This document shows, piece after piece, positions 15,327 through 24,314 of a stretch of DNA of 64,000 nucleotides (positions within the stretch are counted from its first letter, which is position 1; each line of letters starts with the position of its first letter). The stretch is from the NCBI RefSeq assembly GCF_050717635.1, contig NZ_JBOITO010000040.1, forward strand, positions 1-64,000, written 5' to 3'. Source of the stretch: Clostridium_AD sp050717635. Its GTDB lineage: Bacteria > Bacillota > Clostridia > Clostridiales > Clostridiaceae. Position numbers and translations under genes: made by a program. The notes under the pieces are model-generated. The model was not told the DNA's origin and searched no databases. It was given only the letters and a program-made list of their open reading frames with translations.

Positions 15327-15599
15327 CTAAATATCTCTCCCCTTCATTATATCCATCATCTTTTTAGCAGTTAAAGCTGAATCCATCTTGTAAGTACCCT
15401 TATTTACATCATTTTTAATTGCTTCTATTTTCTCTTTCGAATTGTGCATTTTACTATCTAATGATAATGCACTTAGGTTTTTCCCAGCCGAGGATAACTC
15501 TATTGTGTCTTTTTTTATAGCAGTTGCCTTTGGCTGTGTTTTAGCTTCACTTTTTTTATAGAAATTAACTACATTATTTTTTACTCCATCTATTTTCAT
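15327..15599 (-). CDS. flgM: anti-sigma-28 factor FlgM
   Basis: A 90-residue protein, disordered in its first half, that holds sigma-28 inactive until it is exported after hook completion. The family signature is KKDTIELSSAGKNL (about 29-42) followed by sigma-binding helices KEKIEAIKNDVNKGTYKMDS and AKKMMDIMKG. It heads the flgM-flgN-flgK-flgL operon under a sigma-28-like promoter at 15660-15685, giving feedback on its own partner. RBS AAGGAGTGG. Confidence 0.95.
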   Translation of the reverse strand: MKIDGVKNNVVNFYKKSEAKTQPKATAIKKDTIELSSAGKNLSALSLDSKMHNSKEKIEAIKNDVNKGTYKMDSALTAKKMMDIMKGRDI

Positions 15600-15659
15600 T
15601 TATATCCACTCCTTGCTTTTTATATGTTTTAGTCCTCACGGTATTCTATCTATTTATAT

Positions 15660-15685
15660 TATCGTATATAACACTCGAAAGTTTA
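15660..15685 (-). promoter_or_regulatory. sigma-28-type promoter of flgM operon
   Basis: TAAA (15685-15682) and GATA (15663-15660) are 18 nt apart (TAAACTTT-N11-TACGATAA), the best consensus match in the window. It gives a leader of about 50 nt to flgM. Confidence 0.8.
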
Positions 15686-15782
15686 TACAGTATTTTATTA
15701 TTAATGATTTATTTACATATACATTTAAATAAGTAGTCTTATTTTCAATGTATCTTGTATATAATAAAGCTATAAAAAAATA

Positions 15783-15812
15783 AAAGGGAATAAATTTTCA
15801 TTATTCCCTTTA
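15783..15812. terminator. terminator after fliY
   Basis: AAAGGGAATAA and TTATTCCCTTT pair in an 11-bp stem with an A-rich flank on the left, so the minus-strand transcript ends in U-rich sequence. It separates the chemotaxis/switch operon from flgM. Confidence 0.85.
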
Positions 15813-15835
15813 TAAAATATATAATTCATATAATA

Positions 15836-16987
15836 TTATTCTACTAATGCCTTAACTCTTTCTTCTCCACTAATTATGCTAGTAATTCTAACTCCAAAAT
15901 TCTCATCTACAACTACAACTTCTCCATATGCTACCTTTTTGCCATTTACCAATATATCTACTGGCTCTTCAGCTAGCTTATCAAGTTCAATTAGAGAACC
16001 TGTTCCCAAATTTAAAATATCCCTAATGTTCTTTTTAGTTTTTCCAAGAACTACAGAAATTTCTAAGGGTACATCTAATATTAAGTCAATGTTTCTAGTA
16101 GCATTATAAACCGGAGCTTTTGTTAGTGGTTTAAATTCTGCCTGTCTAACCTCTACTTGCGGCTGCTGCCTCTCAATTGTTTTTGGCTCATATTCTGGTT
16201 CTGGCTGAACATTGTTATAAGTTGGTGCATATTGTGGCACTTCTGTTACAGGAGCTGGTACAGGTGTAGGAGTACTTTCCACCTTAGGAGCTTTAGTTTC
16301 TTCTGTGCCCATCATAATAGCCACTATTTTTTTAGCAGTCTCCGTAGGTAATACTTGCATTATAACACTATCTATTAACTCCCCTATAGTTATTTTAAAG
16401 GCTACCTGAACAATTTCCTCGTTTTCATCTATACTATCACTTAGTGGTGAAGTGGTTGCATCCCAAATCTTAGAACTTGGAGGTGAAATATTCACTTCTC
16501 TAGCAAACATTGTCGCCATAGATGTTGCCGCAGACCCAATCATTTGATTCATAGCCTCCGAAACAGCACTAATTTCAATTTCTGATAGCACCGGCACTCC
16601 TTCAAGTACACCATCTCCGCCCATCATTAAACTGGCTATAACTGCTGCATCAGTAGTTTGCATTACTAAAAGGTTTCCACCCGTTATTCCACTTGTGAAT
16701 TTCACGTCTAGTGCAATACTTGGATCTGGATATTGTTCTTTTAACTTTTTAAGCGTACTTACCGTAACTACTGGCGTAGCAATGTTAACTGGCTGCCCTA
16801 CTATAGTGGAAAGAGCTGTTGATGCTGATCCCATAGAAATATTTCCAACTTCACCTAGCAAATCTTTCTCAATATCAGAAAGCTCAAACGCCTGTATAGG
16901 TTCAGGAGTTATGTCAGGTTCCGAACTCATGTCGCCTCCATTTAAGAGAGCGTCAATTTCTTCTTGTGAAAGAAAGCCGTTACTCAT
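15836..16987 (-). CDS. fliY: flagellar motor switch phosphatase FliY (FliN-type)
   Basis: A 383-residue C-ring protein. The N-terminal MSNGFLSQEEIDALLNGG matches the CheY-P-binding peptide of switch proteins. Two CheC-type phosphatase motifs follow (E46/N49 in LLGEVGNIS; SAVSEAMNQ near 165), then a Pro/Glu-rich linker, then the FliN/SpoA domain (about 300-383). It dephosphorylates CheY-P at the motor. The start at 16987 overlaps the fliM end by 8 nt; an upstream ATG at 16999 would add four unconserved residues. Confidence 0.94.
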   Translation of the reverse strand: MSNGFLSQEEIDALLNGGDMSSEPDITPEPIQAFELSDIEKDLLGEVGNISMGSASTALSTIVGQPVNIATPVVTVSTLKKLKEQYPDPSIALDVKFTSGITGGNLLVMQTTDAAVIASLMMGGDGVLEGVPVLSEIEISAVSEAMNQMIGSAATSMATMFAREVNISPPSSKIWDATTSPLSDSIDENEEIVQVAFKITIGELIDSVIMQVLPTETAKKIVAIMMGTEETKAPKVESTPTPVPAPVTEVPQYAPTYNNVQPEPEYEPKTIERQQPQVEVRQAEFKPLTKAPVYNATRNIDLILDVPLEISVVLGKTKKNIRDILNLGTGSLIELDKLAEEPVDILVNGKKVAYGEVVVVDENFGVRITSIISGEERVKALVE

Positions 16988-17975
16988 AATTTTCCACATC
17001 CTTATCTATTATATCTAATATCTGAATCCCCTTATTTTTACCTATAGTACCAGGAATACCTGTATAACACAATTGTCCTTCCACAAACACTTTGACTGGA
17101 CTATCACTGGTGTTATCCAGTGTTATAACATCACCCTCGGTTAACTGTAAAAACTCATCTACAGTAATATTGGTTGAACCTAGAAGTCCTGTTAGTGGAA
17201 CACTTACTATATTTAGTCGTTCTTTTAATCTAGTTCTAGAATCACTGACAATGTCTTCATCATTTTCTCTAAACCAATATTGCACAACTAGCTTATCAAG
17301 TACTTTTTCAATACTTAAATAAGGAATACAAATATTTATGAAATTATTAGTATTCATCATTTCTACCGAAAAAGTAATTAGTGCAACAGGTTCATTTGGA
17401 GCTAGTGTTTGATTAAGTGCAGGATTGGTCTCAAGTGCCTCAATCTCTGGTTGTACATCTAAAACATCTTCCCAAGCAAGTTTTAAGTTAGATATAAGTC
17501 CGGCATTAACCTTTTTCAATATGTTTTTATCTATATCAGAAAAATCTTTTAATTTGATCTTTCTATTTCCCATCCCTCCAAGGAGTATGTCAATTACTTG
17601 AAACGCAAATTGAGGATTAGTTTCAAATAATATAGAACCACTTAATGGTGGCATTTTAAATATAGTTAAAACAGTAGGATTAGGAATTGAATGAATAAAT
17701 TCATCATAGGTTATTTGCTGAATACTTTCAATTTTAACCTTCACATTGTTTCTAAGTTGCGCCGATAAATAACTTGATATTATTCTTCCATAATTATCGT
17801 GAATAAGCTCAAGCGTTCTTAAGTGATCTTTTGAGAACTTTTGAGGGCTTCTAAAATCATATAGCTTAATTTTATGTTTTTCATCTTCGCTTGGAATTTG
17901 GTCTGCTTCTATTTCCCCAGAGGATAGGGCAGACAAAAGTGAATCTATTTCACTTTGTGATAATACTTCTGCCAT
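16980..17975 (-). CDS. fliM: flagellar motor switch protein FliM
   Basis: A 331-residue C-ring component. The N-terminal LSQSEIDSLLSAL is the CheY-P docking helix. The middle CheC-like domain (about 45-230) lacks the phosphatase residues, as expected, and contains the GGMGNRK segment. The C-terminal SpoA domain (about 245-325) interacts with FliY. It overlaps fliY and follows cheW by 59 nt. Confidence 0.96.
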   Translation of the reverse strand: MAEVLSQSEIDSLLSALSSGEIEADQIPSEDEKHKIKLYDFRSPQKFSKDHLRTLELIHDNYGRIISSYLSAQLRNNVKVKIESIQQITYDEFIHSIPNPTVLTIFKMPPLSGSILFETNPQFAFQVIDILLGGMGNRKIKLKDFSDIDKNILKKVNAGLISNLKLAWEDVLDVQPEIEALETNPALNQTLAPNEPVALITFSVEMMNTNNFINICIPYLSIEKVLDKLVVQYWFRENDEDIVSDSRTRLKERLNIVSVPLTGLLGSTNITVDEFLQLTEGDVITLDNTSDSPVKVFVEGQLCYTGIPGTIGKNKGIQILDIIDKDVENYE

Positions 17976-18034
17976 ATTTCTACCTCATTTCTCCATATGC
18001 ATTAGGATTATTTCTCTTATTGTTCAATCAATTT

Positions 18035-18436
18035 TTATCTTTCGATCAGCTTGTTAATATCAATTAATGTGACAATTCTATCTTTAAAGTTTATAACACC
18101 ACGAATATAACCTTTATCTCTTTCATTTTCAACTTTTTCTATTTGGTCTTCTTCAATTTCTAATACTTCATCAACTTGATCTACAGTTACCCCAACAGAT
18201 TCTTCTTCTAGTTTCAATATAATGATGTTTTCTTGGCTCTCTGCTGCATTTTCTATATTTAAAAGAAGGTTTATATCTAGTAGAGAAATTATAGTCCCTC
18301 GTAGATTAATTAGACCTTTTATATAATCTTCCGACTTTGGTACTTTTGTTATTTCCATCATGTCATTAATACTTTGAACTTTAGATGCTTCCACTGCAAA
18401 TTGTTCCTCGTTAACCTTAAATACAACTACTTGCAT
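18035..18436 (-). CDS. cheW: chemotaxis coupling protein CheW
   Basis: A 133-residue SH3-like adaptor linking receptors to CheA. It contains the typical FxVNEEQFAVEASKVQSI start, IKGLINLRGTIISLLDINLL (about 42-61) and the C-terminal RGVINFKDRIVTLIDINKLI. Between cheY and fliM. This is one of two CheW genes in the cluster; it is the shorter and more canonical. Confidence 0.95.
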   Translation of the reverse strand: MQVVVFKVNEEQFAVEASKVQSINDMMEITKVPKSEDYIKGLINLRGTIISLLDINLLLNIENAAESQENIIILKLEEESVGVTVDQVDEVLEIEEDQIEKVENERDKGYIRGVINFKDRIVTLIDINKLIER

Positions 18437-18448
18437 AATGTTCCCCTC

Positions 18449-18808
18449 CTAGCCTACAACTTTTTTTATTGCTTCAAGTACTCTATCTGCTTGAAACGGT
18501 TTAACAATAAAATCTCTTGCACCAGCTCTTATTGCATCCATAACCATAGATTGTTGACCCATAGCACTACACATAATTATTTTTGCAGTAGGATCAAAAG
18601 CTTTAATAGCTTTAACAGCTTCAATTCCATCCATATCTGGCATTGTAATATCCATAGTAACAACATCTGGTCTTTCTACTTTGTATAGCTCCACAGCTTT
18701 AATTCCATTGTTTGCTTCACCTATAACATTAAACCCGTTCTTCTCTAATATGTCTTTTATCATCATTCTCATAAATGCCGCGTCATCAACAATTAATACT
18801 TTAGCCAT
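18449..18808 (-). CDS. cheY: chemotaxis response regulator CheY
   Basis: A 119-residue single receiver domain. Phosphoacceptor D53 (VTMDITMPD), acidic D8/D9, S81 and K103 (FIVKPF) are all in place. No output domain, so it diffuses from CheA to FliM/FliY to control rotation. Cotranscribed with cheC and cheW at 12-16 nt spacing. Confidence 0.97.
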   Translation of the reverse strand: MAKVLIVDDAAFMRMMIKDILEKNGFNVIGEANNGIKAVELYKVERPDVVTMDITMPDMDGIEAVKAIKAFDPTAKIIMCSAMGQQSMVMDAIRAGARDFIVKPFQADRVLEAIKKVVG

Positions 18809-18824
18809 TTTATATTACCTCCAA

Positions 18825-19424
18825 TTAATTTACACCTAATGAATTCAATATTTTTTCTAGTGATCCGGGCATTGGTATATAGTAGAAATGCCCACTGATT
18901 TTTTGATTTTCCTGTAAAAAATGTGTTTCTAAATCAAGTATATATTCATCGAATTGCCCTGACTCAATAAACGTAGTTGAAAGTATTGCTCCAACCATAT
19001 CTAAAGCAACTGCTGGCACCGAAGGAACAAGCACAAGATTTGTAAGTTTTGCTATTGCATTCATGAAAGAGCTGGAAATAATATTTCCTATTTCACACAA
19101 GGCCGAACTCCCGATTTCCGTTATTTCCATCTGTTCCTCGCCCATAAGTTTCGAAATGAATTTCAAAGCAGTTTCCTTATCTAAAGTATACAGTATATTT
19201 CCTGGTATATCACCAAGAACTCGCACGATTACACCAATTACTATTTCTTCCACACCAACTTTACAAAAAATATCATCAAAAGGAATAATATTTACTGATG
19301 GCACCGTCATATCTACCTTTTGGTTCAATAATTGTGATAATGAAGTAGCTGCATTCCCTGCACCAATATTTCCTACTTCTTGTAGCACATCTAATTGCAT
19401 AGGACTAAGCTTTGAATAATCCAT
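18825..19424 (-). CDS. cheC: CheY-P phosphatase CheC
   Basis: A 199-residue protein with both active-site helices of the CheC/FliY/CheX family: E16/N19 (LQEVGNIG) and E111/N114 (LCEIGNII). It dephosphorylates CheY-P and is stimulated by CheD, encoded about 4 kb upstream in the same operon. Lies 15 nt after cheA. Confidence 0.95.
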   Translation of the reverse strand: MDYSKLSPMQLDVLQEVGNIGAGNAATSLSQLLNQKVDMTVPSVNIIPFDDIFCKVGVEEIVIGVIVRVLGDIPGNILYTLDKETALKFISKLMGEEQMEITEIGSSALCEIGNIISSSFMNAIAKLTNLVLVPSVPAVALDMVGAILSTTFIESGQFDEYILDLETHFLQENQKISGHFYYIPMPGSLEKILNSLGVN

Positions 19425-19439
19425 ATAATAATATCCTCC

Positions 19440-21446
19440 TTAGACTAAAGCAGCAACATCTAATATTAATGTAACTAAGCCGTCTCCTAAAATCGTTGCT
19501 CCTATATATTCTTTTAGTCCATGAAGAGTCTTCCCTAAAGGCTTAATTACAATTTCTTGTTGCCCCAGAAGGGAATCTACTAAAAGACCTACTGTTTTCT
19601 CTCCTACTTTTACGATAACAATATATTTCTTTGCTTTACTCTCCGTTTCTGTTTGTAATCTTTTACTCACCCTTACTAATGGAATTACACTATCATTATA
19701 AAAAATAACTTCTTTATTATTAGTTTTCTTAACGAGTGTTTCTTTATAATCTATTACCCTATCAATATAACCAAGAGAAATAGCCATTGTTTCATCGCCA
19801 ATTTTTACAAGAAGAGCTTGTATAATCTGTAGTGTCAGTGGTAATCTTATAATAAAAGAGGTACCTTTGTCAATTTCACTAGTAGCATCTACGCTTCCAC
19901 CTAAGGCTGCAATCTTAGTTTTAACAACATCCATGCCAACTCCACGCCCTGAAATATCTGTTACTTCTTCATTAGTACTAAATCCTTGTGCAAAAATCAA
20001 ATTCTTTATGTCTACATCTGACATTCCATCTGTGTTTATACCTACTTTATTAGCTTTGGCCACTATTTTCTTAACATCTAAGCCCTTTCCGTCATCTTCC
20101 ACTTTTATTATGGCTTTAGTACCTTCAGCGTAAGCTATAAGCCTAATTGTCCCAATAGGATTTTTACCCTTTGAAATTCTCTCTGCACTGGATTCAATAC
20201 CGTGATCCGCTGCATTACGAAGCAAATGTAATAATGGTTCACCTATTTCATCAATAACTGTTCTATCAAGTTCTGTTTCCTGTCCTTGTATTTCAAGTTC
20301 CATTTCTTTTTCAAGATTTTTGGATAAATCTCTTATCATCCTTGGAAACCTATTGAATACTACTTCCAGTGGAAGCATCCTTATTTTCATTACTAAATCT
20401 TGTAGTTCTGAAGTTGCCCTACCCACTTGTTCTAGTGTTTCGTTTAAATCATCCAATTTATGAACACTACTTATTTGTTCCAGTCTTGTTCTGTGAATTA
20501 CAAGTTCTGACACCATATTCATAAATTTATCTAACCTATCTAGTTCAACTCTTACAGATTGATGAGCTTTTTTATGAACTACCGCTTCTTTTTTATCTTC
20601 ATTTTCATTTTGAACAACTTCCGAACCTTTTACTTCTATTTTTTTAAATTCCCCTATGTTTTCTGCCAGTTCATCATCACTATTTTTTAACACAACATCT
20701 TCCACTATTACCTGATCTACTTCGGAAATGCTCATCAAAATGTCAACAACTTCATCTTTAGTTTTACTGGTAATATAAATTAACTTTATTTCAAATTCAA
20801 AGTTCTCACTTTCTAAATCTTCAGCTCCAGGTATAGATTTTATTATTTCACCATGTTCCTCTAAGCTCTTAAAAATGAGAAACGCTCTTGCTGATTTAAG
20901 CAGCGTATTTACACTTATTAAAATATTTATATCAAAAGCATTATACGATTTCTCCATAGCTTGCTTAACAATATTAACGTCATATTCATTAAGGATAATT
21001 TTATCACTTTTAGTAGAATTATTAATCGTAACAGGAGCTTCTTTTTTTGTTTTAGCAGAAATATTCTCTCCTTCTGCTATGGAATGTAAGTCATCTATTA
21101 TATCTTGTATTAAAAGTTCTTCAGATATACCCTCTGAAATATTATTCACCATTTTTTCTAATGTATCCAGACATCTAAATAAAACAGTTACAACCTTTTC
21201 AGTTACGTTAAGTTTACCTTCTCTAAATTTAGATAGAACATCTTCCATTTTATGTGTTAATTCAGCCATCTGACTAAATCCCATAGTTGCAGCCATACCT
21301 TTTATGGTATGAGCTACTCTAAATATTTCGTTTAGTTTATCTATGTTTTCTGGCCTCTGTTCTAGCTCAAGAAGTGACTCATTCAATGTCTGCAAATTTT
21401 CTATTGACTCTTCTAAAAACATTGACATATATTGTGATGTATCCAT
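19440..21446 (-). CDS. cheA: chemotaxis histidine kinase CheA
   Basis: A 668-residue kinase. P1 has the phosphorylated H46 in RVAHTIKGMA. The P2-like region (about 155-270) binds CheB/CheY. P3 dimerisation follows RVELDRLDKFMNMVSEL (about 300). P4 carries the N-box LLRNAADHGIES and G-boxes DDGKGLD and GRGVGMDVVK. The CheW-like P5 domain is at about 535-668. The start at 21446 has GGGAGGG 7 nt upstream; an earlier ATG at 21461 overlaps the SD. Confidence 0.97.
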   Translation of the reverse strand: MDTSQYMSMFLEESIENLQTLNESLLELEQRPENIDKLNEIFRVAHTIKGMAATMGFSQMAELTHKMEDVLSKFREGKLNVTEKVVTVLFRCLDTLEKMVNNISEGISEELLIQDIIDDLHSIAEGENISAKTKKEAPVTINNSTKSDKIILNEYDVNIVKQAMEKSYNAFDINILISVNTLLKSARAFLIFKSLEEHGEIIKSIPGAEDLESENFEFEIKLIYITSKTKDEVVDILMSISEVDQVIVEDVVLKNSDDELAENIGEFKKIEVKGSEVVQNENEDKKEAVVHKKAHQSVRVELDRLDKFMNMVSELVIHRTRLEQISSVHKLDDLNETLEQVGRATSELQDLVMKIRMLPLEVVFNRFPRMIRDLSKNLEKEMELEIQGQETELDRTVIDEIGEPLLHLLRNAADHGIESSAERISKGKNPIGTIRLIAYAEGTKAIIKVEDDGKGLDVKKIVAKANKVGINTDGMSDVDIKNLIFAQGFSTNEEVTDISGRGVGMDVVKTKIAALGGSVDATSEIDKGTSFIIRLPLTLQIIQALLVKIGDETMAISLGYIDRVIDYKETLVKKTNNKEVIFYNDSVIPLVRVSKRLQTETESKAKKYIVIVKVGEKTVGLLVDSLLGQQEIVIKPLGKTLHGLKEYIGATILGDGLVTLILDVAALV

Positions 21447-21476
21447 TTTTTTCCCTCCCATTAATTGTTATAACTT

Positions 21477-22241
21477 TTACATTTTTTTATAAATAAATGT
21501 AGACGCTTTTTCAAATCCATATTCTTTATAATTATATATACTTTCTGTAGCCCCTACAAACAGTAATCCTCCTTTTTTTAGAGATTCACTAAATTTTTTA
21601 TATATTTTATCCTTAATGTCTGCATTAAAATAAATAACTACATTTCGGCACACTATCAGATCAAAATTGCACTCATACTTATCTAAAATAAGATCATGTT
21701 TCTTAAAATTTACCATTTTTTTAATTGTAGAATTAAGACAGTGTTTATCTCCCACAACCACAAAATATTTATTTAAAAATTCACTTGGTACATTTTTAAT
21801 TTCTGCGTAAACATATTCGCCATTTTTAGCCTTTTCTAGTATTGTGCTATCTATGTCTGTAGCTAGAATCTTATGACTGGCTCTAGGATATAAATCATCC
21901 ATAATCATAGCTAGCGAATAAGGTTCAGCTCCAACAGAACATGCTGCACTCCAAATTTTAAGCCCTGATCTATATGGTAGCTCCAATGCTATTTTTTTTG
22001 AAAACTCTGAAAATATTTCAGGATTTCTAAAAAATTCTGTTACGTTTATTGTGATGAAATCTAAGAACTTTTGCTTTTGCAAAGGATCACTCTTTAATAA
22101 ATTAATATATTCATCTACAGAATTAACTCCAACTCTAGACATTAAGCTTAAGATTCGTCTATGTAATTGATTAGATTTATATGCTGATAAATCTATCTTA
22201 TATTCTTTTAAAACCCATTGCTGAAAATAAATTAAGTCCAT
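21477..22241 (-). CDS. cheR: chemotaxis protein methyltransferase CheR
   Basis: A 254-residue SAM-dependent enzyme that methylates receptor glutamates. It has the N-terminal helical domain (about 1-70), the motif ITINVTEFFRNP (63-74), the SAM-binding WSAACSVGAEPYSLAM (97-112), LATDID (about 125) and the late motif LIVCRNVVIYF. It stands 7 nt downstream of cheB, its antagonist. Confidence 0.96.
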   Translation of the reverse strand: MDLIYFQQWVLKEYKIDLSAYKSNQLHRRILSLMSRVGVNSVDEYINLLKSDPLQKQKFLDFITINVTEFFRNPEIFSEFSKKIALELPYRSGLKIWSAACSVGAEPYSLAMIMDDLYPRASHKILATDIDSTILEKAKNGEYVYAEIKNVPSEFLNKYFVVVGDKHCLNSTIKKMVNFKKHDLILDKYECNFDLIVCRNVVIYFNADIKDKIYKKFSESLKKGGLLFVGATESIYNYKEYGFEKASTFIYKKM

Positions 22242-22248
22242 TGCTATC

Positions 22249-23319
22249 TCATCTCCCTACTAGAATTTTACTGATTCTTTCAGCAATATCCGAAAGTGGG
22301 ATGACTTCATCCACTTTACCCGTTTCAAAAGCTGCCTTTGGCATGCCATAAATGATGCAAGTAGACTTATGCTCAGCTATTGTAATTCCTCCATTATCTT
22401 TAATCACTTCGGTTCCATTTGCTCCATCACGTCCCATTCCAGTGAGTATAACACTTAGTAGCCTTGGTCCATAAACTTTAGTAGCAGATAAGAAGAGTTT
22501 ATCTGCGGCGGGTCTAACGCCCCATAGCGTAGGTTCTGTATTTAGATGTATCTTCTTGTCAGTACCTACCTCCATGTGAAAACCACCAGGAGCTATATAT
22601 ACTACATTTTTTTCTAGGATGTCACCATCTTGTGCTTCTACAACCATAATTTCACTGTTCAAATTAAGTCGCTGCGCAAAAGCCTTTGTAAAGCCTGCTG
22701 GCATATGTTGCACTACAAGTACCGGCACCCCTAAATCTTTAGGTAATTCTGTTATTACTTTATATAATGCTTTGGGACCACCAGTGGAAGCTCCAATAAC
22801 TATAGCCTCTATGCCGCAAGCTCCTAAATTTTTAGTGTGGACCGCCACCTTTTGAGAGTTATTTATACTTAATTCGATATTTTTTTTAACTTTCATTTTG
22901 TTTTCAGCCATACTACGAGTAAAAGCTAATTTTATCTTTTGCACCAGTTCATCTTTAACTTTATTAATGTCTAGTGATATTGCCCCAGATGGTTTTGCTA
23001 TAAAATCAAAAGCTCCTAGCTGTAGACATTCCATAGTGAGTTCCGTTCCAGTTTTAGATATACTACTAAGCATGATAACTGGTATATCAACGTTATTTTT
23101 TTTAAGTTGCCCTAAGGTTTCAATCCCATCCATTTTAGGCATTTCAACATCCAAAGTTATTATATCAGGTTTTTCAAGGGTGATTTTTGATAACAGTTCT
23201 TCGCCATTTTTTGCTGTATCTATAACTTCCATTTCTGTTTCGCTATTTACCATATCAGAAATTATTTTTCTCATTAATGCTGAATCATCCACTACAATAA
23301 CTTTAATTTTTTTTGACAA
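22249..23319 (-). CDS. cheB: chemotaxis methylesterase/deamidase CheB
   Basis: A 356-residue enzyme with a receiver domain (D57 phosphoacceptor, K109) and a C-terminal esterase domain. The catalytic triad is S178 (IGASTGG), H205 (VVQHMP) and D299 (GMGRDGANG). Phosphorylation by CheA activates demethylation of receptors. It lies between cheD and cheR, with 32 nt to cheD. Confidence 0.97.
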   Translation of the reverse strand: MSKKIKVIVVDDSALMRKIISDMVNSETEMEVIDTAKNGEELLSKITLEKPDIITLDVEMPKMDGIETLGQLKKNNVDIPVIMLSSISKTGTELTMECLQLGAFDFIAKPSGAISLDINKVKDELVQKIKLAFTRSMAENKMKVKKNIELSINNSQKVAVHTKNLGACGIEAIVIGASTGGPKALYKVITELPKDLGVPVLVVQHMPAGFTKAFAQRLNLNSEIMVVEAQDGDILEKNVVYIAPGGFHMEVGTDKKIHLNTEPTLWGVRPAADKLFLSATKVYGPRLLSVILTGMGRDGANGTEVIKDNGGITIAEHKSTCIIYGMPKAAFETGKVDEVIPLSDIAERISKILVGR

Positions 23320-23351
23320 TATATTTCACCCCATTGTGGTTTGCATAAAAT

Positions 23352-23840
23352 CTAAATTTCCCTTATACCTATACCTACAGTTCTAATAGACAGCAATCCA
23401 CTAGCGGTATCGAATATCAGTGTTCTTCCTTTATTCCCACCAATATCTTCTGCTATTATCGGTATAGATAGTTCTTTAAGCGCATTTTTCACAGCTATAC
23501 CATTTCTATTACCAATGTCCATTATTATACTTTTATCTGCAAAATTAAACATGGAAGCTCCACCTGCTATTTTAGCTCTCATATTTTTAAGCTTTGCACC
23601 TTTTTTTATCATGTCGCGGACGAGTATTGGTATAGCTAAATCTGCAAATTTTATTTCATTGGTTACTTTGTTAAACTGACTACTATCTGGAAGCATTATG
23701 TGTGCCAATCCTCCAAGTGATAGTACTCTGTCATAAATTGCAATACCCACACAAGAGCCCAGGCCCACAGTTATTAATTTATCCGGAGAGTATGCTACAT
23801 TTAAATCTGCAATTCCTACTTTTATTTCAATATATTCCAT
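23352..23840 (-). CDS. cheD: chemoreceptor glutamine deamidase CheD
   Basis: A 162-residue enzyme with catalytic C30 (VGLGSCVGIAIYD) and H47 (LAHIMLPDS), plus T24 in front of the GLGSC loop. It deamidates receptor glutamines and also activates CheC. Presence of cheC, cheD, fliY and a second cheW indicates the B. subtilis-like adaptation scheme. Confidence 0.95.
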   Translation of the reverse strand: MEYIEIKVGIADLNVAYSPDKLITVGLGSCVGIAIYDRVLSLGGLAHIMLPDSSQFNKVTNEIKFADLAIPILVRDMIKKGAKLKNMRAKIAGGASMFNFADKSIIMDIGNRNGIAVKNALKELSIPIIAEDIGGNKGRTLIFDTASGLLSIRTVGIGIREI

Positions 23841-23853
23841 CTCAACACCTTTT

Positions 23854-24303
23854 TTACATTATTTGTATTTTTTCTTGCTCTGTTAATATACCTGAAAGGT
23901 TTAAATATATAATTATTTTACCATCAATTTTAATAAATCCTTTGATGTATCTTTTTGAAATTCCAGAAATCATCTCAGGTGAATCTTCTATGCTATCGCA
24001 CTTTACATCCTTAACTTCAGAAACAAAATCAACTATTATACCTATTTTGCTATGGTTTTGCTTAGCAACTATTATCTTAGTTTGTTCTGTGTTTTCAGTA
24101 ATAGGCAAATCGAATCTTTTCGATATTGATATAATCGGCAAAATTCCACCTTCATAATTTATCACACCTTCAACAAATGCTGGTGAATCTGGAATTTTAG
24201 CTGCTTTTTCGTATCCTAGTATTCTTTCTACTTCCATAATACTAGTAGCATAATGCTCATCATTTACACTAAAAATCAAGATTTTAATATCTTGGTCCTT
24301 CAT
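23854..24303 (-). CDS. cheW: second CheW-like coupling protein
   Basis: A 149-residue CheW-domain protein, more divergent than the one at 18035: EHYATSIMEVERILGYEKAA, VEGVINYEGGILPIISISKR (about 43-62), and IKGFIKIDGKIIIYLNL near the end. It could be CheW2, or a CheV-like adaptor without the receiver domain (CheV also has a C-terminal receiver, absent here). Between fapA and cheD, at 11-13 nt spacing. Confidence 0.88.
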   Translation of the reverse strand: MKDQDIKILIFSVNDEHYATSIMEVERILGYEKAAKIPDSPAFVEGVINYEGGILPIISISKRFDLPITENTEQTKIIVAKQNHSKIGIIVDFVSEVKDVKCDSIEDSPEMISGISKRYIKGFIKIDGKIIIYLNLSGILTEQEKIQIM

Positions 24304-24314
24304 ATTAGCTCCCC

